Shown here one piece after another: positions 8,329 to 17,107 of a DNA stretch of 62,568 nt. Position numbers and translations under genes: made by a program. Source of the DNA: Pseudomonadota bacterium (GTDB lineage: Bacteria > Pseudomonadota > Gammaproteobacteria > Burkholderiales > SG8-39); the NCBI GenBank assembly GCA_021811085.1, contig JAJZPQ010000009.1, positions 30,911-93,478 on the forward strand, given 5' to 3'. Each line of letters opens with the position of its first letter. Position 1 is the stretch's first letter. The notes under the pieces were generated by a model, which saw only the letters and a program-made list of their open reading frames with translations, was not told where the DNA came from and searched no databases.

Positions 8329-11300
8329 TCAACCGGCCGGAAGTTCGCCCTCCCCCGCAAAGCGCGAGAATAACAGCGGCAGCAGCAGCAGGGTAAACAG
8401 CGTCGCCGAGACGATGCCGCCGACGATCACGACCGCAAACGGCCGCTGCGTCTCCGAACCGATGCCGTGCGACAGCGCCGCGGGCAGCAGGCCCAGGCCG
8501 GCCATGAGCGCGGTCATCAGGATGGGCCGCAGGCGCAGCGCGGCGCCGTCCATCACCGCTTGGGCAAGCGGCGCGCCGTTGCGCAGGAATTCGACGATCT
8601 GCTCCAGCATGATCACGCCGTTCTGCACCGAGATGCCGGCCACGGCGATAAAGCCGACCGCAGCGGAGACCGACAGATGCAGCCCGGCGAGCCCGAGGCC
8701 GGCAATGCCGCCGATGAGCGTGAACGGCACCATCGCGAGCACCAGACCGGCCTTCTTCACCGAGCGGAACGCCCAGAACAGCAGGGAAAAAATCAGCAGC
8801 GCGGACAAGGGCACAATCACCATGAGGCGCTTATTTGCGCGCTGCTGGTTCTCGAACTGCCCGCCCCAGGCGAGATCGTAGCCCGGCGGCAAAACCACCT
8901 GCTCGCGCACCTTACGCTGCGCCTCTTCGATGAAACTGCCCATGTCGCGCCCGCGCAGATTGGATTTGATCAGGGCGATGCGACCTCCGCCCTGGCGGCT
9001 GATCATGGAGGCGCCCTGCCTCACCTGCACCGTGGCGACATCGCCCAATGCGACCGTGCCGGCGCCGCCGGGCAGGCTCACTTGCAGATGCGCGATGTCG
9101 TCGACCGCATCGCGATAGGTATCGGCGATGCGCAGCGTCACGTCGAAGCGGCGGTCGCCCTCGTAGAACGCGTTGACCGCGTTGCCGGCGAGCGCCGTCT
9201 GGATCACGTTGTTCACGTCCGCAACGCTGACGCCGTAGCGCGCGATGCGCGCGCGGTCGACTTTGATGTCGAGTTCGGTCTGGCCGCCGATGGGCACGGC
9301 GGCGACATCGGCCGAGCCGCGGATGCCGGCCAGAATCGCCGCGATCTGCCGCGCCTTCGCCTCGAGGATTTCGAGATCCGGGCCGAACACCTTCACGTTG
9401 ATCTCGCCCTTGGTGCCGGAGAGCGACTCCTCGACGTTGTCCTCGATCACCTGGGAAAAGTTGGTGGGCACGCCGGGCAGCGCATGAATGCGCTGCGACA
9501 TGTCGGCCACGAGCGCCTCTTTGCTGGCGAAGTGCCAGGCGCTGCGCGCCTTCAGGTCGGCGAGGATCTCCAGATTGTTGGTCCCCTTGGGGTCGGTGCC
9601 GTCGTCGGGGCGCCCGACCTGGGTCACGACGTTGTTCACCTCCGGATAGCTGCGCAGGATCGCGCGCACCTGGCGCTCGATCTCCTTGGTGCGCTCCAGC
9701 GATGCCGACGGCGGCAGCGTGATCGTGAGCCAGATGTTGCCTTCGTCCAGCTTCGGCAGGAACTCGCTGCCCAGCAGCGGCGCGAGCGCGAGCGAAATCG
9801 CGAGCACCGCCGCGGACAGACCGAACACCAGCTTGGCGCGCGTGCCGCACCATGCGAGCAGCGCGCGATAGCGCTGCTGCAGCCGGTGTATCCACTCGCT
9901 GTGCGCCTCGGCCATGTTTTCGCGCCGCATGGTGTAGGAGAGCAAGGCCGGCACCAGCGTCATCGTGAGCAGGATCGCGCCGAGCAGCGCGAACGACAGC
10001 GTGAATGCGACCGGCGAAAAGATTTTTCCCTCGACCCGCTGGAACGTGAATATCGGCAGGAACGCCGTGATGATGATCGCCTTCGAAAACAGGATCGGGT
10101 GGCCGAGGTCGACCACCGTGTGGCGCAAGGCCTGCATACGCCAGCCATAGCCGGCGTGCAGCGGGTTGTTCTCGGCCTGGGCCACGGCGAGCCGCACCAT
10201 GAGCGCCTCGACCAGCACCACGGCGCTGTCGATGATGATGCCGAAGTCGACGGCGCCGAGCGAAATGAGATTTGCGGACACGCCGCGCGCGTCCATCATG
10301 ATGAAGGCCGCGAGCAGCGACAGCGGAATCACGCAGGCGACGATCAGCGCCGCGCGCCAGTTGCGCAGGAAAATGATCAATATGCCGATCACCAGCAGCG
10401 CGCCGACGGCGAGATTCTCCGCCACCGTGCGCACCGTGTGATGGATCAGGTCGGTGCGCTTGTAGAACGGCGCGATGCGCACCCCCTTGGGCAGCTTCGC
10501 CTGCACTTCGTCCACCTTGGCCTGCAGCTTGGCCACGACCTTGGCCGCGTTCTGGCCCTTGGTCATGAGCACGATGCCCTCGACGACGGAATCGCGCGCG
10601 TTGAAGCCGACGATGCCCGACAGCGGCCTGCGTCCGACGCTGACGCTTTCGGCCAGATCGGACACCAGTATGGTGCGGCCGTTGCGCGAGGCGACGATCA
10701 CCTGGCCGATGTCGTCCAGGCTGTTGAACAGGCCGAGGCCGCGGATGACCAGGTTCTCCTCTCCGCGGTGCAGCAGGCCGCCGCCCGAGTTCGCGCTGTT
10801 GGAGGAGAGCGCGGTGCTGACCTGGTCGATGGTGACGCCGAATTTTTTCAGCGCGTAGGGATTGAGCCGGACCTGGTATTCCTTGATCGAGCCGCCGAAG
10901 CTGACCACGTCGGCCACGCCCGGCACGATGCGCAGCGCCGGCCGGATCACCCAATCCTGCAGCGCGCGCACTTCATAGTCCGGCATGTCCGCCGGGGCGT
11001 CGATCACATAGCGGTAGATTTCCCCGACCGCGGTCGACAGCGGCGCGAGCTGCGGCTGCAGGTTCGGCGGCAGGACCACGTTCTGCAGCTTCTCCAGCAC
11101 CTGCTGGCGCACGAAGTAATCGTCGGTATTATCGGAAAACGTGAGCGTCACCACCGACAGGCCGGTGATCGATACCGAACGCAATTGCGTCATGTGCGGT
11201 ACGCCCGCCATCTCGCGCTCGATCGGCAGCGTGACCGAACGCTCCACTTCCTCCGGCGCCTGGCCCGGAAACTGCGTCACCACCTGCACCTGGGTGTCCT

Positions 11301-11427
11301 GCACGTCGGGGAAGGCCTCGATCGGCAGGTTCGTCAGCGCCCTCCAGCCGAAGGCGACCAGCGCTGCGGTCGCGATCAGGACGAATACGCGCTGGTGCAG
11401 GGCAAAGGCGACGAAGCGGTCGAGCAT
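8329..11427 (-). CDS. Heavy-metal efflux RND transporter permease (CzcA/CusA family)
   Basis: A 1032-residue inner-membrane proton antiporter with two six-helix halves and two large periplasmic loops. The start MLDRFVAFALHQRVFVLIAT and the segment PIEAFPDVQDTQVQV are typical of the HME subfamily. The TM4 signature reads AVDFGIIIDSAVVLVEA, close to the DFGxxxDGAV form of divalent-cation pumps and unlike the Cu/Ag form, but with serine for glycine. By family rules that favours Zn, Co, Ni or Cd export; this is inference. The adaptor gene precedes it by 62 bases. No outer-membrane channel gene is adjacent. Confidence 0.92.
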   Translation of the reverse strand: MLDRFVAFALHQRVFVLIATAALVAFGWRALTNLPIEAFPDVQDTQVQVVTQFPGQAPEEVERSVTLPIEREMAGVPHMTQLRSVSITGLSVVTLTFSDNTDDYFVRQQVLEKLQNVVLPPNLQPQLAPLSTAVGEIYRYVIDAPADMPDYEVRALQDWVIRPALRIVPGVADVVSFGGSIKEYQVRLNPYALKKFGVTIDQVSTALSSNSANSGGGLLHRGEENLVIRGLGLFNSLDDIGQVIVASRNGRTILVSDLAESVSVGRRPLSGIVGFNARDSVVEGIVLMTKGQNAAKVVAKLQAKVDEVQAKLPKGVRIAPFYKRTDLIHHTVRTVAENLAVGALLVIGILIIFLRNWRAALIVACVIPLSLLAAFIMMDARGVSANLISLGAVDFGIIIDSAVVLVEALMVRLAVAQAENNPLHAGYGWRMQALRHTVVDLGHPILFSKAIIITAFLPIFTFQRVEGKIFSPVAFTLSFALLGAILLTMTLVPALLSYTMRRENMAEAHSEWIHRLQQRYRALLAWCGTRAKLVFGLSAAVLAISLALAPLLGSEFLPKLDEGNIWLTITLPPSASLERTKEIERQVRAILRSYPEVNNVVTQVGRPDDGTDPKGTNNLEILADLKARSAWHFASKEALVADMSQRIHALPGVPTNFSQVIEDNVEESLSGTKGEINVKVFGPDLEILEAKARQIAAILAGIRGSADVAAVPIGGQTELDIKVDRARIARYGVSVADVNNVIQTALAGNAVNAFYEGDRRFDVTLRIADTYRDAVDDIAHLQVSLPGGAGTVALGDVATVQVRQGASMISRQGGGRIALIKSNLRGRDMGSFIEEAQRKVREQVVLPPGYDLAWGGQFENQQRANKRLMVIVPLSALLIFSLLFWAFRSVKKAGLVLAMVPFTLIGGIAGLGLAGLHLSVSAAVGFIAVAGISVQNGVIMLEQIVEFLRNGAPLAQAVMDGAALRLRPILMTALMAGLGLLPAALSHGIGSETQRPFAVVIVGGIVSATLFTLLLLPLLFSRFAGEGELPAG

Positions 11428-11489
11428 AGGCGGGCGGCTCAGAATGCGGCGCGCGGCGCGCGCGGGCGGTGCGCGTCAGGCATGTATTC

Positions 11490-12632
11490 CTACCTGGCTG
11501 CGGCGAGTTCGGAATTCAGCAGCAGCGCGCCGCTGGCGACGACGCGCTCGCCCGGATCGAGGCCGTCGGCGACGTAGCTGTAGTCGCGGTCCTGCAGGCG
11601 CAAGGACACGCGGCGCTTTTCGAACACGCCGGGGCTCTTCTCCACGAACAGGAAGCTGTACAGCCCCTCGGTGAACAGCGCGCCGTTGGGCACGCGCAGC
11701 GCGCGCTGCTTGCTGTCCGAGAGCAGCGTGACGCGGGCGTACATCTCGGGTTTGAGTTTGCGCGCGGGATTGGGCAGGCTGCAGCGCACCTGGATGCGCC
11801 GCGTCGCCGGGTCCACGGTTTCGCCGACTTTTTCCACGGTGCCGGCGAAGCGCTCGCCGGGCCAGGCGTCGACTTCCACCGACACCGGATGGCCGGGATG
11901 GACTTTGGACAAATTGCGCTCGGGCAAATCGATCATGACCCACAGGCGCGTAGGGTCGGTGACGACGAAGAGCGGATCGGGCAGATCGGGCCGCACTTCC
12001 ATCCCCGGGTTGGCTATGCGTTCGGAGACGACGCCGCCGATGGGCGAGCGCAGCACATAGTCTTCGCGCAGGCCGCCGCTCGGCACGAGATTGCGCAGGC
12101 GCAGCTGCGCGCGCTGCGTTTCGGCACGCGCCTGTTCCAGATCGGCTGCGGCCGATTCGTAGTCCTTGCGCGGCAGCACTTCGCCCGCGAGCAGCTTGCG
12201 CGCACGCTCGAACGCAAGGTGCTTGAGCGTTTCGTCGGACTTGGCTTTGCGCAGGTCTGCGACCGCCTGCGCCAACTCCGGCGAGTCGAGCGCGAGCAGG
12301 GTTTCGCCCGCCTTTACCGGATCGCCCGGTTGCAGTTTGAGCGCCACGATGCGCCCGGCGATGGGCGAGGAGATGCGCGCGGTGAAGCTTTCGTCATAGG
12401 CGACGCGTCCGTTCAGCGGTTCCGCGAGCGGAACCGGCAACTCTTCCGCTGCCTGGATTTTGAGCGCGGCGAGCTGCGGCGCATCGGGCGCATAGCGCAG
12501 GATGCCGGGCTCGCGCGGCGCGGCGGCCGGCTGCGGCTCCGCTTGCGCGCGGCGCCAGCCGACCGCAGCCGCGGTCGCCGCCGCAATCGAACCGGCCAGC
12601 AGAACTACGCCGGCGATCTTGAGTGAATTCAT
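11490..12632 (-). CDS. RND efflux periplasmic adaptor (CzcB-like membrane fusion protein)
   Basis: A 380-residue protein with an N-terminal membrane anchor (KIAGVVLLAGSIAAATAAAVG) and a membrane-fusion-protein layout: the lipoyl half-motif SPIAGRIVALKLQPGDPVKAGETLLALDS, a coiled-coil hairpin (residues about 130-175), the second lipoyl half SPIGGVVSERIANPGMEVRP, then beta-barrel and membrane-proximal domains. It links the RND pump to an outer-membrane channel. There is no histidine-rich metal-binding extension of the classical CzcB type. It starts six bases after the stop of the ketosynthase gene, so the two are almost certainly cotranscribed. Confidence 0.9.
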   Translation of the reverse strand: MNSLKIAGVVLLAGSIAAATAAAVGWRRAQAEPQPAAAPREPGILRYAPDAPQLAALKIQAAEELPVPLAEPLNGRVAYDESFTARISSPIAGRIVALKLQPGDPVKAGETLLALDSPELAQAVADLRKAKSDETLKHLAFERARKLLAGEVLPRKDYESAAADLEQARAETQRAQLRLRNLVPSGGLREDYVLRSPIGGVVSERIANPGMEVRPDLPDPLFVVTDPTRLWVMIDLPERNLSKVHPGHPVSVEVDAWPGERFAGTVEKVGETVDPATRRIQVRCSLPNPARKLKPEMYARVTLLSDSKQRALRVPNGALFTEGLYSFLFVEKSPGVFEKRRVSLRLQDRDYSYVADGLDPGERVVASGALLLNSELAAAR

Positions 12633-12638
12633 ATGCAG

Positions 12639-13850
12639 TTAACTCGCGCGTCGAAACACCAGGACGGCATTGGTGCCGCCGAACGCGAAGGAATTGCTGA
12701 TCGCCGCCTGCAGCTGCGGCGCGGCGCAACCCGGTTCGCGCACCAGCGCGACGTTGCAGGCGGGATCAGGCCGGTCGCAGTGCATGTTGGGCGGCAGCGC
12801 GCGCCGGTGCAGGGCCAGCACGGTAATCGCTGCCTCCAGCGCCCCGGCCGCGCCGAGCAGGTGACCATGCAAGGCTTTGGTAGAACTCACCGCCAGGCCG
12901 GGTAAGGCTTCGCCCCAGACCTGAGCCAGCGCATCGTATTCGACCGGATCGCCGATGCGCGTGGCGGTGCCGTGGGCATTGCAGTAGCCGATATCCGCCG
13001 GGGACAGGCCGCTCGCGCGCAGCGCGGCGCGCAGCGCGCGCACTTGCCCCGCGGCATCCGGCTTGGTCAGATGGGTCGCATCGCAGGATACGCCGCTGCC
13101 GGCGAATTCGGCGTATATGCGCGCGCCGCGCGCTGCTGCCGCGTCATAGTTTTCGAGCAGCAGCACCGCCGCGCCTTCGCCCAATACCAAACCGGTGCGA
13201 TCGGCGCTGAACGGCCGGCACGATCGCGCCGCGTCGTCCGACGCTGGCGCTGCGAGGGTCTGCATCGCCTGCCACGCGCGCAGCACGTTGGGCTGGAGCA
13301 GCGCCTCGCTGCCGCCGGCGAGCGCGCAATCGATTTCGCCGCAGGCAATCGCCTTCGCCGCCTCGGCCAGCGCCACCGCCGAAGAGGCGCAGGCGATCGA
13401 GTACGTGAGCACCGGGCCGTGCAGCTTCGCGCGCATGGCGATGTGCGCAGCCGCAGCGTTGGGCATGAACGCGGGTATGGTCAGCGGCGGAACGCGGCCG
13501 GAAGCGTACTGACTGCGGTAGGCCTCTTCCATTGCCGCGGCGCCGCCCATGCCCGTGCCCATATACACGCCGCTAGCCTGATCCAGCGTGCTGATGCCCG
13601 CATCGGCGCGCGCCAATTCAGCCGCGGCGACGGCAAGCTGGCTGACGCGGTCTACGCCGGCGAGCTGCAGGCGCGAAAACCAGCGCGCGGCGTCGAACGC
13701 TGCGCGCGCGACGACAGCGGGGGCTACCTCGCCTTCGCCCCAGCGCGTGATCGCCGAGCGGCCGCCGAGCAAGGCAGCAAAAACCGCATCGGGCGCATCG
13801 CCATGGGGCGAGACGAGGCCGATGCCGGTGATCGCGACACGGCGCTTCAT
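12639..13850 (-). CDS. Beta-ketoacyl-ACP synthase (KAS II/FabF-like)
   Basis: A 403-residue thiolase-fold condensing enzyme. The catalytic triad is intact: Cys154 in SIACASSAVA, His293 in CNAHGTATRIGDPVEYDAL and His330 in TKALHGHLLGAAG, plus the conserved Lys325. The N terminus MKRRVAITGIGLVSPHGD is typical of FabF. It condenses malonyl-ACP with an acyl group. The ATG overlaps the stop of its own ACP gene (ATGA), and the next gene downstream is the RND adaptor. The dedicated ACP and the distance from any fab cluster suggest a specialised acyl product rather than housekeeping fatty acids. Confidence 0.92.
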   Translation of the reverse strand: MKRRVAITGIGLVSPHGDAPDAVFAALLGGRSAITRWGEGEVAPAVVARAAFDAARWFSRLQLAGVDRVSQLAVAAAELARADAGISTLDQASGVYMGTGMGGAAAMEEAYRSQYASGRVPPLTIPAFMPNAAAAHIAMRAKLHGPVLTYSIACASSAVALAEAAKAIACGEIDCALAGGSEALLQPNVLRAWQAMQTLAAPASDDAARSCRPFSADRTGLVLGEGAAVLLLENYDAAAARGARIYAEFAGSGVSCDATHLTKPDAAGQVRALRAALRASGLSPADIGYCNAHGTATRIGDPVEYDALAQVWGEALPGLAVSSTKALHGHLLGAAGALEAAITVLALHRRALPPNMHCDRPDPACNVALVREPGCAAPQLQAAISNSFAFGGTNAVLVFRRAS

Positions 13851-14086
13851 GCAGCGCTGGGCACGCGCAGTTCGTCTACGAGTGCGGCCAGCCCGCTCAG
13901 CGTGTTCACGTCCTGACGGTTGTCGGGAAAATCGATGCTGAAGTGATCCTCGACGGTGAACAGCAGTTCGGCCAGGGACAGCGAGTCCAGGCCGTAATCG
14001 GCGAGCGGCGCGTCGGCCTTCAGCGTCGCCACGTCGATTTCGAACTTGTCGTGGATCAGTTGCTTGAGTTCTTCGATCGTGTTCAT
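13847..14086 (-). CDS. Acyl carrier protein
   Basis: A 79-residue acidic four-helix carrier. The phosphopantetheine site is Ser35 in YGLDSLSLAELLF, with the usual DSL core. The helix II/III region (EDHFSIDFPDNRQDVNTLSGL) is like dedicated ACPs of accessory ketosynthase clusters rather than the AcpP housekeeping sequence. It sits between the hydrolase gene (seven bases upstream) and the ketosynthase gene (4-base overlap), which supports a tight functional unit. A holo-ACP synthase is not in the window. Confidence 0.92.
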   Translation of the reverse strand: MNTIEELKQLIHDKFEIDVATLKADAPLADYGLDSLSLAELLFTVEDHFSIDFPDNRQDVNTLSGLAALVDELRVPSAA

Positions 14087-14093
14087 GGGAACC

Positions 14094-14975
14094 TCAATTG
14101 AAAATCATGTCTAGGGCGACTTTGGATACGGGCGCCGGAAACGCGTTCGCGACGGCCGGCTCCGGCGGCGTCGTTTCCGCCGCCGCGGACGGCGCAAGGC
14201 GCTTGACGAATTGGGCGAGCAGGGACGCAACCTCCTGCCGGTCGTTGTCGATGGTCACCATGTGATAGCTGTTCTCGAGCACGGCGAGTTCCTTGTCGCG
14301 TGCCGGCAGCGCATCGAACAAGCGCTGTACGCTTTCGAGCCGCGTGATTTCGTCTTCGCGCGCATGCATCACCAGCAGGGGGCAATCAAGATCCTTCAGG
14401 CGTGCGCGCACCGCGGCCATCATGCGTTCGGCTTCGCGCAGCGCGCGCAACGGCACGCGCGCCGGGCCGACGGCAGACTCGGCGCGCTGCTCGAGTTCGC
14501 GCGCGACCCATTTGCGGATCTTCGGGTTCTTGATGCCGTAGGGCTCGCGTTCCGCCACCGAAAAATAACGGTCGAGTCCGGTCCAATAGCCCAAATGGCG
14601 CAGGTGCCGGATCGGCGGCAGACCCCAGCTGTCATAGGTGAACGTGGGCGACATCAACACGAGTCCGGCGATGCGCCTGCGCGCTTCGAGGGCTGCGGCC
14701 GCAGCGAGGACTCCGCCCATGCACAGCCCGCCGAGTACCACCGGTTCGTCGCCGCCGACGCGCGCTTCGACAACCTCGATCGCGGCGTCGCGCCAGCGGC
14801 GCCAATCCGGGGAGACAGGATCGGGCGCGAGGGTGTAGCCTGGAACCGTGACGGCCCCGTGCACGAGCCCGCGACTGCGCAGCGTGTGCGCAATGAGTCC
14901 GAACTCCTGCGGCGAGGAGAGCAATCCATGAAACAGCAGCACGGGTATCGGCGATTTCGCTGGCGCGGCTTGCAT
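14094..14975 (-). CDS. Alpha/beta-fold hydrolase or acyltransferase with cysteine nucleophile
   Basis: A 293-residue alpha/beta hydrolase. The oxyanion segment is LLFHGLLSSPQEF (H16-G17). The nucleophile elbow is GGLCMGG with Cys85 where carboxylesterases have serine; the acid is Asp208 (HAREDEI) and the base His238 (NSYHMVTID). The cap and the SYHMVTID ending resemble monoglyceride-lipase and carboxylesterase types. A G-x-C-x-G elbow is known in polyhydroxyalkanoate synthases and dienelactone hydrolases, which handle thioesters or lactones. As the first gene of an apparent operon with ACP and ketosynthase, a thioesterase or acyl-transfer role on ACP-bound chains is a reasonable inference. 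Confidence 0.85.
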   Translation of the reverse strand: MQAAPAKSPIPVLLFHGLLSSPQEFGLIAHTLRSRGLVHGAVTVPGYTLAPDPVSPDWRRWRDAAIEVVEARVGGDEPVVLGGLCMGGVLAAAAALEARRRIAGLVLMSPTFTYDSWGLPPIRHLRHLGYWTGLDRYFSVAEREPYGIKNPKIRKWVARELEQRAESAVGPARVPLRALREAERMMAAVRARLKDLDCPLLVMHAREDEITRLESVQRLFDALPARDKELAVLENSYHMVTIDNDRQEVASLLAQFVKRLAPSAAAETTPPEPAVANAFPAPVSKVALDMIFN

Positions 14976-15045
14976 GGGCGATGGCGTTCGTTAAGAATGC
15001 GCCATCCTAGACATCGAACCTGAATACAAGCTTAAAGGTCCGCCG

Positions 15046-15714
15046 GTGCGCGTTCTCCTCATCGAAGACGATCTGACCCTGCAGCGCGGGTTGGCGCAGG
15101 TACTCGCCGACTCCGGGCACCAGGCCGTGGTCGCGGGAGACGGGATCCATGCCGACACTTTGCTCGCGGCCGAGCCTTTCGATCTGGTCGTGCTCGATCT
15201 CGGTTTGCCCGGCATGGACGGCATCGAGGTGCTGGAGCGCTTGCGCCAGCGGCGCCAGACGCTGCCGGTGCTGATTCTGAGCGCCCGCGACCGCACGCTG
15301 GATCGCGTGCGCGGTCTCGACCGCGGCGCCGACGACTACATGACGAAGCCGTTTGAACTCTCGGAATTCGAGGCTCGTGTGCGCGCCTTGCTGCGCCGCG
15401 GACAGGGGGCGACGCTCAAAATCGGCCGGCTGGAATGGTTCTGGGATCGGCGCGAGGTCGCCGTCGACGGCGCAATGCTGACCTTATCGCGGCACGAGAT
15501 CAATCTGCTTGAAGCGCTGCTGCAGACACCAGGCCGGGTCATCGCCAAGAACACCCTGGCCAACCTCCTGGGCGACGACAGCGCTGCCGCCGGCGACAAT
15601 ATGGTGGAGGTCTATGTCCACCGCCTGCGGCGCAAGCTGGCCGATACCGGCATCGAAATCGGTACCGTGCGCGGCATCGGCTATCGCCTGATCCCGGTGC
15701 AAGGGGACGATTGA
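15046..15714 (+). CDS. OmpR-family response regulator (TctD/QseB-like)
   Basis: A 222-residue DNA-binding response regulator starting with GTG at 15046. The receiver domain has acidic residues E7, D8 and D9, phosphoacceptor Asp51 (VVLDLGLPGMDG) and Lys101 (MTKPFEL). The C-terminal winged helix (VEVYVHRLRRKL, then GTVRGIGYRL) is the OmpR/PhoB effector. It is followed after one base by its sensor kinase gene. TctDE systems typically control tricarboxylate or related uptake and QseBC responds to envelope signals; no such target is adjacent here. The divergent hydrolase operon shares the 70-base upstream region and is a possible target. Confidence 0.9.
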   Translation: MRVLLIEDDLTLQRGLAQVLADSGHQAVVAGDGIHADTLLAAEPFDLVVLDLGLPGMDGIEVLERLRQRRQTLPVLILSARDRTLDRVRGLDRGADDYMTKPFELSEFEARVRALLRRGQGATLKIGRLEWFWDRREVAVDGAMLTLSRHEINLLEALLQTPGRVIAKNTLANLLGDDSAAAGDNMVEVYVHRLRRKLADTGIEIGTVRGIGYRLIPVQGDD

Positions 15715-15715
15715 C

Positions 15716-17107
15716 ATGGGCAGCCAGTTCACCTCGTTGCGCAGCCGCCTCACCCAGCGCCTGGCGCTGGTTCTCGCCGGCATCGGCGTGATCGGCACCA
15801 TTGCCGCCTATTGGCTGGCTTCGAGTTACGCCAACCTTGCCTACGATCGGGCGCTGTCCGACGATGTGTTGACCCTGGCCGAGCAAGTAAGCATGGAGCA
15901 GGGCCATATCCAGGTGGCCCTGCCCGACGCGGCCCTGAAATGGCTGCTCGCCGACGAGGGCGAGCTGGTGCTTTTTCGCGTTACCGACCTGCGCGATATG
16001 ACGGTGCTCGCCGCCAAGGGCGACCTCGGCCCGATCCCGAGCGATTTTGCTGCCATCGGCCAGGCCGCGTATCGCGACGGGGAAGCCGGCGGCCGGCGCG
16101 TGCGTATCTCCTACATGCGCCATCTGGTCGATCCCTATGATGTTCCGGTGCTGGTCGAGATCGGCGAAACCACGGGCAAGCGCGACAAACTTACGCAAGG
16201 GATACTCGGCGCCACGATCTTGTTCATGGCCGTCATGATCGCCGTTGCGGTCGGTCTGGTGCGGCACGGCGTGCGCACTGCGTTGGCGCCGCTGAACCTG
16301 CTCGAAGCGGAGGTGGCGCAGCGTTCCGGCACCGAGCTCACGCCGCTCGATCCCTTGCACGCGCCGGAGGAGGTGCGCGGCCTCATCGATGCCATGAATC
16401 GCCTGATGACGCGCGTTTCATCTGTGGTGGAATCGCAAAGCCATTTCATCGCCAACGCCGCGCATCAGTTGCGCACCCCTTTGGCCGGCCTCAATCTGCA
16501 GGCGCAACGGGCAAGGAAAGCGAGCACTCCCGAGACGCTCGACACCTGTCTCGCCGATGTCGAGGCCAGCGCCGCCCGGGCGAGTCACCTGATCGAGCAG
16601 CTGCTGGTATTGGCCAAAGCGGAGGCCGCCGATCCGACGATAGACCGGCAGCCGGTGAATATCAGCGCGGTGGCGCGTCAGGTGATCGAGCGCTTTCTGC
16701 CGCTGGCCGACCAGCGGCGCATGGATCTGGGCTACGAAGGCAACGGGCAGGATCTTTACCTGGCGGGCAACGAGATGTTGCTCGCCGAAATGATCGGCAA
16801 CCTCGTCGACAACGCCTTACGCTACAACCGGGACGGCGGCCGCGTGACGATCGAAACGCGCGCGGACGGCAACGATGCGCTGATCTCGGTGATCGACGAC
16901 GGGCCGGGAATCGCGCCGGCCGACCAGGAACAGGCGTTCGCGCGCTTTTACCGTTCCGATTCGTCAACGCGCGGCGGCGCGGGTCTGGGTCTTGCAATCG
17001 TGCGCGAAATCGCGGAACGCTATCACGGCCGCATGGCGCTGCACTCCAAACCGGGACAGGGTTGCCGCTTCGAGCTGCGCTTTCCGCGTGCGCCTACTCC
17101 ACTGTGA
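15716..17107 (+). CDS. Sensor histidine kinase (TctE-like)
   Basis: A 463-residue inner-membrane kinase. TM1 is about residues 16-36 and TM2 about 163-183, enclosing a periplasmic sensor domain of about 125 residues of the two-component-sensor N-terminal type seen in TctE. A HAMP-like linker follows. The phosphoacceptor is His250 in [13 protein letters not shown]. The ATPase domain shows the N box ([10 protein letters not shown]), G1 (DDGPGI) and G2 ([11 protein letters not shown]). It phosphorylates the regulator encoded immediately upstream. The 3' end overlaps the convergent glmS gene by 14 bases. Confidence 0.92.
   Translation: MGSQFTSLRSRLTQRLALVLAGIGVIGTIAAYWLASSYANLAYDRALSDDVLTLAEQVSMEQGHIQVALPDAALKWLLADEGELVLFRVTDLRDMTVLAAKGDLGPIPSDFAAIGQAAYRDGEAGGRRVRISYMRHLVDPYDVPVLVEIGETTGKRDKLTQGILGATILFMAVMIAVAVGLVRHGVRTALAPLNLLEAEVAQRSGTELTPLDPLHAPEEVRGLIDAMNRLMTRVSSVVESQSHFIANAAHQLRTPLAGLNLQAQRARKASTPETLDTCLADVEASAARASHLIEQLLVLAKAEAADPTIDRQPVNISAVARQVIERFLPLADQRRMDLGYEGNGQDLYLAGNEMLLAEMIGNLVDNALRYNRDGGRVTIETRADGNDALISVIDDGPGIAPADQEQAFARFYRSDSSTRGGAGLGLAIVREIAERYHGRMALHSKPGQGCRFELRFPRAPTPL

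Noticed and set aside
8467-11577. 1036-codon open frame on the plus strand opposite the metal RND pump
   Set aside because: Low-complexity Arg/Gln/His composition and exact overlap with an intact RND gene; a GC-driven shadow.
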